A stretch of 64,000 bases of DNA, from the NCBI GenBank assembly GCA_037893245.1, contig JBAIAA010000013.1:682001-746000 (forward strand). The letters are read 5' to 3'. Made by a program: the position numbers and the translations under genes. The DNA is from Crossaster papposus. Taxonomy: Eukaryota; Echinodermata; Asteroidea; Velatida; Solasteridae. Each line of letters begins with the position of its first letter. The first letter of the stretch is position 1. The notes under the pieces were generated by a model. That model was not told the origin of the DNA. It searched no databases and saw only the letters and a program-made list of their open reading frames with translations. Of the stretch, positions 58,124-64,000 are shown one piece after another.

Positions 58124-58853
58124 ACAAGTTTTTGGTATGACATGAGGTACTCGACTCGGAGTGACAAAGTAGACACTTTCTTGGTCAGTACCCGAGAGTT
58201 TGGTTGACCACAACCTCGGTCTGCTCAGGATAATTATTTCCTTGAAAGTGATTTCATTTTCATTACAAATAGTTACGCAGACTGGTGCAGTGGGAAGCGT
58301 GATGGGCCCATAACCCAGAAGCCCGAGGACCGAAACCTCGCTCTGCTAAAGAGGTATTTTTGCTTCACTGTTATTCAAATTTAATAATTATTTTAGAATG
58401 TTTTTAGAATGTCTGCTTTTATTTTGTTTGTTGTTTTTCTAAATTTACATGAGGCATGGTGGCGCAGTATAAGCTTGCTGGGCCTATAACCCAGAGTGCC
58501 GAGGATCAAAACCTCGTTCTGCTGCTAATAAGTTTTTGGTATGACTTGAAGTACTCGACTCAGAGTGACAAAGTAGACCCTTTCTTGGTCAGTAACCGAG
58601 AGTTCGGATGATCACAACCTCGGTCTGCTCAGGATAAATTTGTATTTGATAGGGATTTCATTTTCATTAAAAATAGTTACGCAGAGTAGTGCAGCGGGAG
58701 CGTGATGGGCCCATAGCCCAGAGGTCCGAGGACCAAAATCTCGCTTTGATAACTAGGTATTTTTGCTTCACTGCTATTCACATTTAATAAATATTGTAGA
58801 ATGTTTTTAAAATGTCTGCTTTCATTTTTTTTGCATTTTCTAAATTTACATGA

Positions 58854-58925
58854 GGCATAGTGGCGCAGTTGAAGCGTGCTGGGCCCATAACCCAGAGGTC
58901 CGAGGATCAAAACCTCGCTCTGCTA
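58854..58925 (+). tRNA. U1 iMet-like copy, unit 75
   Basis: Unit 75 is 58453-59254. T loop ATCAAAA; upstream spacer with a T8 run (TTCATTTTTTTTGC). U3 is at 59078-59150. Confidence 0.45.
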
Positions 58926-59655
58926 ACAAGTTTTTGGTATGACATGAGGTACTCGACTCGGAGTGACAAAGTAGACACTTTCTTGGTCAGTACCCGAGAG
59001 TTTGGTTGACCACAACCTCGGTCTGCTCAGGATAATTATTTCCTTGAAAGTGATTTCATTTTCATTACAAATAGTTACGCAGAGTGGTGCAGTGGGAAGC
59101 GTGATGGGCCCATAACCCAGAGGCCCGAGGACCGAAACCTCGCTCTGCTAAAGAGGTATTTTTGCTTCACTGTTATTCAAATTTAATAATTATTTTAGAA
59201 TGTTTTTAGAATGTCTGCTTTTATTTTGTTTGTTGTTTTTCTAAATTTACATGAGGCATGGTGGCGCAGTGGAAGCTTGCTGGGCCTATAACCCAGAGTG
59301 CCGAGGATCAAAACCTCGTTCTGCTGCTAATAAGTTTTTGGTATGACTTGAAGTACTCGACTCAGAGTGACAAAGTAGACCCTTTCTTGGTCAGTAACCG
59401 AGAGTTCGGATGATCACAACCTCGGTCTGCTCAGGATAAATTTGTATTTGATAGGGATTTCATTTTCATTAAAAACAGTTACGCAGAGTAGTGCAGCGGG
59501 AGCGTGATGGGCCCATAGCCCAGAGGTCCGAGGACCAAAATCTCGCTTTGATAACTAGGTATTTTTGCTTCACTGCTATTCACATTTAATAAATATTGTA
59601 GAATGTTTTTAAAATGTCTGCTTTCATTTTTTTTGCATTTTCTAAAATTACATGA

Positions 59656-59727
59656 GGCATAGTGGCGCAGTTGAAGCGTGCTGGGCCCATAACCCAGAGG
59701 TCCGAGGATCAAAACCTCGCTCTGCTA
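59656..59727 (+). tRNA. U1 iMet-like copy, unit 76
   Basis: Unit 76 is 59255-60056, a copy of unit 75 with the same T8 run and ATCAAAA. U3 is at 59880-59952. Confidence 0.45.
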
Positions 59728-60457
59728 ACAAGTTTTTGGTATGACATGAGGTACTCGACTCGGAGTGACAAAGTAGACACTTTCTTGGTCAGTACCCGAG
59801 AGTTTGGTTGACCACAACCTCGGTCTGCTCAGGATAATTATTTCCTTGAAAGTGATTTCATTTTCATTACAAATAGTTACGCAGAGTGGTGCAGTGGGAA
59901 GCGTGATGGGCCCATAACCCAGAGGCCCGAGGACCGAAACCTCGCTCTGCTAAAGAGGTATTTTTGCTTCACTGTTATTCAAATTTAATAATTATTTTAG
60001 AATGTTTTTAGAATGTCTGCTTTTATTTTGTTTGTTGTTTCTCTAAATTTACATGAGGCATGGTGGCGCAGTGGAAGCTTGCTGGGCCTATAACCCAGAG
60101 TGCCGAGGATCAAAACCTCGTTCTGCTGCTAATAAGTTTTTGGTATGACTTGAAGTACTCGACTCAGAGTGACAAAGTAGACCCTTTCTTGGTCAGTAAC
60201 CGAGAGTTCGGATGATCACAACCTCGGTCTGTTCAGGATTAATTTGTATTTGATAGGGATTTCATTTTCATTAAAAATAGTTACGCAGAGTAGTGCAGCG
60301 GGAGCGTGATGGGCCCATAGCCCAGAGGTCCGAGGACCAAAACCTCGCTTTGCTAACTAGGTATTTTTGCTTCACTGCTATTCACATTTAATAAATATTG
60401 TAGAATGTTTTTATAATGTCTGCTTTCATTTTGTTTGCATTTTCTAAATTTACATGA

Positions 60458-60529
60458 GGCATAGTGGCGCAGTTGAAGCGTGCTGGGCCCATAACCCAGA
60501 GGTCCGAGGATCGAAACCTCGCTCTGCTA
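60458..60529 (+). tRNA. U1 iMet-like copy, unit 77
   Basis: Unit 77 is 60057-60858. Boxes intact, but the terminator is interrupted (TTGTT). U3 is at 60682-60754. Confidence 0.55.
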
Positions 60530-61256
60530 ACAAGTTGTTGGTATGACATGAGGTACTCGACTCGGAGTGACAAAGTAGACACTTTCTTGGTCAGTACCCG
60601 AGAGTTTGGTTGACCACAACCTCGGTCTGCTCGGGATAATTATTTCCTTGAAAGTGATTTCATTTTCATTACAAATAGTTACGCAGAGTGGTGCAGTGGG
60701 AAGCGTGATGGGCCCATAACCCAGAGGCCCGAGGACCGAAACCTCGCTCTGCTAAAGAGGTATTTTTGCTTCACTGTTATTCAAATTTAATAATTATTTT
60801 AGAATGTTTTTAGAATGTCTGCTTTTATTTTGTTTGTTGTTTTTCTAAATTTACATGAGGCATGGTGGCGCAGTGGAAGCTTGCTGGGCCTATAACCCAG
60901 AGTGCCGAGGATCAAAACCTCGTGCTGCTAATAAGTTTTTGGTATGACTTGAAGTACTCGACTCAGAGTGACAAAGTAGACCCTTTCTTGGTCAGTAACC
61001 GAGAGTTCGGATGATCACAACCTCGGTCTGCTCAGGATAATTTTGTATTTGATAGGGATTTCATTTTCATTAAAAATAGTTACGCAGAGTAGTGCAGCGG
61101 GAGCGTGATGGGCCCATAGCCCAGAGGTCCGAGGACCAAAACCTCGCTTTGCTAACTAGTTATTTTTGCTTCACTGCTATTCACATTTAATAAATATTGT
61201 AGAATGTTTTTAGAATGTCTGCTTTCATTTTGTTTGCATTTTCTAAATTTACATGA

Positions 61257-61328
61257 GGCATAGTGGCGCAGTTGAAGCGTGCTGGGCCCATAACCCAGAG
61301 GTCCGAGGATCGAAACCTCGCTCTGCTA
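61257..61328 (+). tRNA. U1 iMet-like copy, unit 78
   Basis: Unit 78 is 60859-61657, a copy of unit 73 at a shift of 4007 bp, including the 3-bp loss in U1'. U3 at 61481-61553 has GCAGAC. Confidence 0.6.
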
Positions 61329-62058
61329 ACAAGTTTTTGGTATGACATGAGGTACTCGACTCGGAGTGACAAAGTAGACACTTTCTTGGTCAGTACCCGA
61401 GAGTTTGGTTGACCACAACCTCGGTCTGCTCAGGATAATTATTTCCTTGAAAGTGATTTCATTTTCATTACAAATAGTTACGCAGACTGGTGCAGTGGGA
61501 AGCGTGATGGGCCCATAACCCAGAAGCCCGAGGACCGAAACCTCGCTCTGCTAAAGAGGTATTTTTGCTTCACTGTTATTCAAATTTAATAATTATTTTA
61601 GAATGTTTTTAGAATGTCTGCTTTTATTTTGTTTGTTGTTTTTCTAAATTTACATGAGGCATGGTGGCGCAGTATAAGCTTGCTGGGCCTATAACCCAGA
61701 GTGCCGAGGATCAAAACCTCGTTCTGCTGCTAATAAGTTTTTGGTATGACTTGAAGTACTCGACTCAGAGTGACAAAGTAGACCCTTTCTTGGTCAGTAA
61801 CCGAGAGTTCGGATGATCACAACCTCGGTCTGCTCAGGATAATTTTGTATTTGATAGGGATTTCATTTTCATTAAAAATAGTTACGGAGAGTAGTGCAGC
61901 GGGAGCGTGATGGGCCCATAGCCCAGAGGTCCGAGGACCAAAACCTCGCTTTGCTAACTAGTTATTTTTGCTTCACTGCTATTCACATTTAATAAATATT
62001 GTAGAATGTTTTTAGAATGTCTGCTTTCATTTTGTTTGCATTTTCTAAATTTACATGA

Positions 62059-62130
62059 GGCATAGTGGCGCAGTTGAAGCGTGCTGGGCCCATAACCCAG
62101 AGGTCCGAGGATCGAAACCTCGCTCTGCTA
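62059..62130 (+). tRNA. U1 iMet-like copy, unit 79
   Basis: Unit 79 is 61658-62459, a copy of unit 74 including CGGAGAG at the start of U3'. U3 at 62283-62355 has GCAGAC. Confidence 0.6.
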
Positions 62131-62860
62131 ACAAGTTTTTGGTATGACATGAGGTACTCGACTCGGAGTGACAAAGTAGACACTTTCTTGGTCAGTACCC
62201 GAGAGTTTGGTTGACCACAACCTCGGTCTGCTCAGGATAATTATTTCCTTGAAAGTGATTTCATTTTCATTACAAATAGTTACGCAGACTGGTGCAGTGG
62301 GAAGCGTGATGGGCCCATAACCCAGAGGCCCGAGGACCGAAACCTCGCTCTGCTAAAGAGGTATTTTTGCTTCACTGTTATTCAAATTTAATAATTATTT
62401 TAGAATGTTTTTAGAATGTCTGCTTTTATTTTGTTTGTTGTTTTTCTAAATTTACATGAGGCATGGTGGCGCAGTATAAGCTTGCTGGGCCTATAACCCA
62501 GAGTGCCGAGGATCAAAACCTCGTTCTGCTGCTAATAAGTTTTTGGTATGACTTGAAGTACTCGACTCAGAGTGACAAAGTAGACCCTTTCTTGGTCAGT
62601 AACCGAGAGTTCGGATGATCACAACCTCGGTCTGCTCAGGATAAATTTGTATTTGATAGGGATTTCATTTTCATTAAAAATAGTTACGCAGAGTAGTGCA
62701 GCGGGAGCGTGATGGGCCCATAGCCCAGAGGTCCGAGGACCAAAATCTCGCTTTGATAACTAGGTATTTTTGCTTCACTGCTATTCACATTTAATAAATA
62801 TTGTAGAATGTTTTTAAAATGTCTGCTTTCATTTTTTTTGCATTTTCTAAATTTACATGA

Positions 62861-62932
62861 GGCATAGTGGCGCAGTTGAAGCGTGCTGGGCCCATAACCC
62901 AGAGGTCCGAGGATCAAAACCTCGCTCTGCTA
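62861..62932 (+). tRNA. U1 iMet-like copy, unit 80
   Basis: Unit 80 is 62460-63261, a copy of unit 75 (T8 run, ATCAAAA). U3 is at 63085-63157. Confidence 0.45.
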
Positions 62933-63644
62933 ACAAGTTTTTGGTATGACATGAGGTACTCGACTCGGAGTGACAAAGTAGACACTTTCTTGGTCAGTAC
63001 CCGAGAGTTTGGTTGACCACAACCTCGGTCTGCTCAGGATAATTATTTCCTTGAAAGTGATTTCATTTTCATTACAAATAGTTACGCAGAGTGGTGCAGT
63101 GGGAAGCGTGATGGGCCCATAACCCAGAGGCCCGAGGACCGAAACCTCGCTCTGCTAAAGAGGTATTTTTGCTTCACTGTTATTCAAATTTAATAATTAT
63201 TTTAGAATGTTTTTAGAATGTCTGCTTTTATTTTGTTTGTTGTTTTTCTAAATTTACATGAGGCATGGTGGCGCAGTGGAAGCTTGCTGGGCCTATAACC
63301 CAGAGTGCCGAGGATCAAAACCTCGTTCTGCTGCTAATAAGTTTTTGGTATGACTTGAAGTACTCGACTCAGAGTGACAAAGTAGACCCTTTCTTGGTCA
63401 GTAACCGAGAGTTCGGATGATCACATAATTTTGTATTTGATAGGGATTTCATTTTCATTAAAAATAGTTACGCAGAGTAGTGCAGCGGGAGCGTGATGGG
63501 CCCATAGCCCAGAGGTCCGAGGACCAAAACCTCGCTTTGCTAACTAGGTATTTTTGCTTCACTGCTATTCACATTTAATAAATATTGTAGAATGTTTTTA
63601 ACATGTCTGCTTTCATTTTGTTTGCATTTTCTAAATTTACATGA

Positions 63645-63716
63645 GGCATAGTGGCGCAGTTGAAGCGTGCTGGGCCCATAACCCAGAGGTCCGAGGATCG
63701 AAACCTCGCTCTGCTA
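63645..63716 (+). tRNA. U1 iMet-like copy, unit 81
   Basis: Unit 81 starts at 63262 and runs off the window. U1 intact. Its U2' lacks 18 bp near 63426 (GATCACATAATTTTG), removing the relic's 3' acceptor end. U3 at 63869-63941 has CCTTG. Confidence 0.6.
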
Positions 63717-64000
63717 ACAAGTTTTTGGTATGACATGAGGTACTCGACTCGGAGTGACAAAGTAGACACTTTCTTGGTCAGTACCCGAGAGTTTGGTTGA
63801 CCACAACCTCGGTCTGCTCAGGATAATTATTTCCTTGAAAGTGAGTTCATTTTCATTACAAATAGTTACGCAGAGTGGTGCAGTGGGAAGCGTGATGGGC
63901 CCATAACCCAGAGGCCCGAGGACCGAAACCTTGCTCTGCTAAAGAGGTATTTTTGCTTCACTGTTATTCAAATTTAATAATTATTTTAGAATGTTTTTAG

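Larger units (their letters stand above)
56852..63261 (+). repeat. 2.4-kb three-unit block duplicated at a 4007-bp shift
   Basis: Units 73-75 (56852-59254) and 78-80 (60859-63261) correspond unit by unit. They share the 3-bp loss in U1' (near 56911 and 60918), CGGAGAG in one U3' (57880 and 61887) and the T8 run. Units 76 and 77 lie between. The shift equals five units, suggesting an exchange five units out of register. Confidence 0.88.
1..64000 (+). repeat. tRNA-iMet-derived higher-order satellite array
   Basis: The whole window is tandem copies of an 802-bp unit made of two diverged 401-bp halves, each holding three tRNA-derived modules on the + strand. Unit starts are recognised at GGCATGGTGGCGCAG, the 5' end of module U1'. 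Of 81 numbered units most are 801 to 804 bp; exceptions are 176 bp (unit 13), about 404 bp (units 7, 25, 28, 30), about 780 bp (54, 56, 58), 1087 bp (60) and about 1.1 to 1.2 kb (2, 15, 19). Both ends of the window lie inside the array, so its true size is unknown. Copies look highly similar by eye, with shared private variants between neighbours, as expected from unequal crossover and gene conversion. No protein-coding gene is visible. Confidence 0.97.
13101..64000 (+). repeat. Right subfamily block of the array
   Basis: From unit 17's second half onward every U3 reads GCAGTGGGAAGCG or a point variant (73 nt, one base longer than in the left block). The U2-U3 spacer reads TTTCCTTGAAAG, and the U1 upstream spacer reads CTTTCATTTTG. 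Standard unit length is 802 bp. Most U1 copies here keep the B box GGATCGAAACC. Confidence 0.85.

Noticed and set aside
58677..62917. 77-codon minus-strand frame crossing U3' and U1 in units 75, 76 and 80
   Set aside because: Arises from point changes shared by duplicated units (GATAACTAGG, the T8 run and ATCAAAA). It runs antisense through two tRNA modules, with no independent support.
2256..63769. A reading frame of about 64 codons on the minus strand, repeated in most units across U1
   Set aside because: It is the antisense of the U1 tRNA module and its spacers. It is open only when the T loop reads ATCGAAA; the common ATCAAAA variant puts TGA in frame, which is why units 2, 5, 6, 8, 9, 12, 14, 16, 47, 64, 67, 75, 76 and 80 lack it. 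Changes between copies follow tRNA and CpG positions, with no sign of codon-level constraint.
1..64000. CRISPR array
   Set aside because: Repeats are 401/802 bp with homologous, not unique, intervening sequence, and the tRNA modules are eukaryotic. Spacing and content do not fit CRISPR.
1..64000. Ordinary tandem SINE array
   Set aside because: There is no tRNA-unrelated body, no 3' poly(A) or simple-repeat tail and no target duplications around units. Three tRNA modules with gene-type terminators per 401 bp fit duplication of a gene locus better. A composite SINE origin is not fully excluded.
1..64000. Hundreds of working initiator tRNA genes
   Set aside because: Position 1 is G or C in nearly all copies instead of A, U1 has an acceptor mismatch and U3 an anticodon-stem mismatch, and U1', U2, U2' and U3' have weakened or lost promoter boxes. 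Tandem tRNA gene arrays exist in animals, so a minority of active copies remains possible.

Overview
The window is one uninterrupted tandem satellite array that enters and leaves the 64 kb. I see no protein-coding gene. Its building block is a degenerate copy of a eukaryotic initiator tRNA-Met gene: a 72-nt cloverleaf with loop CCCATAA (anticodon CAT, C rather than T before the anticodon), anticodon stem CTGGG/CCCAG, A box TGGCGCAG and B box GGATCGAAACC. The acceptor GCAGAG/CTCTGC with this anticodon stem is the animal type rather than the plant or yeast type, so the source is probably a metazoan. The species cannot be named from the sequence.

The repeat is hierarchical. Each half-unit is 401 bp and holds three tRNA-derived modules: U1 (good iMet match), U2 (strongly diverged relic) and U3 (good iMet match). 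Two diverged half-units, primed and unprimed, form an 802-bp higher-order repeat (HOR): U1'-U2'-U3'-U1-U2-U3. I numbered 81 units. With unit start h, a standard right-family unit has U1' at h to h+74, U2' at h+104 to h+177, U3' at h+227 to h+298, U1 at h+401 to h+472, U2 at h+502 to h+575 and U3 at h+625 to h+697. The window holds roughly 470 to 480 tRNA-like modules, including 77 copies of U1. Four of the six modules carry a T5 run 5 to 8 nt after the tRNA end, as Pol III terminators do. None encodes CCA. This fits duplication of a tRNA gene with its flanks rather than retroposition of a mature tRNA.

Layout. 1 to about 12.4 kb is a left subfamily (801-bp units, U3 of 72 nt with GCCGTGGGAGCG, spacer TTTTCTTG), heavily rearranged. 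From about 13.1 kb to the end is a right subfamily (802-bp units, U3 of 73 nt with GCAGTGGGAAGCG, spacer TTTCCTTG). Half-unit gains and losses lie at 5.1, 9.5, 10.9, 14.1, 19.3, 21.3 and 22.5 kb. Recent block duplications with shifts of 977, 1206, 1582, 1604/1605, 4007, 5209 and 6828 bp are recognisable by shared private variants. From 38 to 47 kb the effective period is a two-unit (1.6 kb) super-repeat.

The only foreign sequence is a 281-bp element with terminal inverted repeats at 46753-47033, flanked by ATTT, inserted in one U2-U3 spacer.

The minus-strand reading frames of about 64 codons that recur at most U1 copies are the antisense of the tRNA module and are not annotated as genes. Whether any module is transcribed or used as tRNA cannot be decided from the sequence; the altered first acceptor base in nearly all copies argues against normal initiator function.
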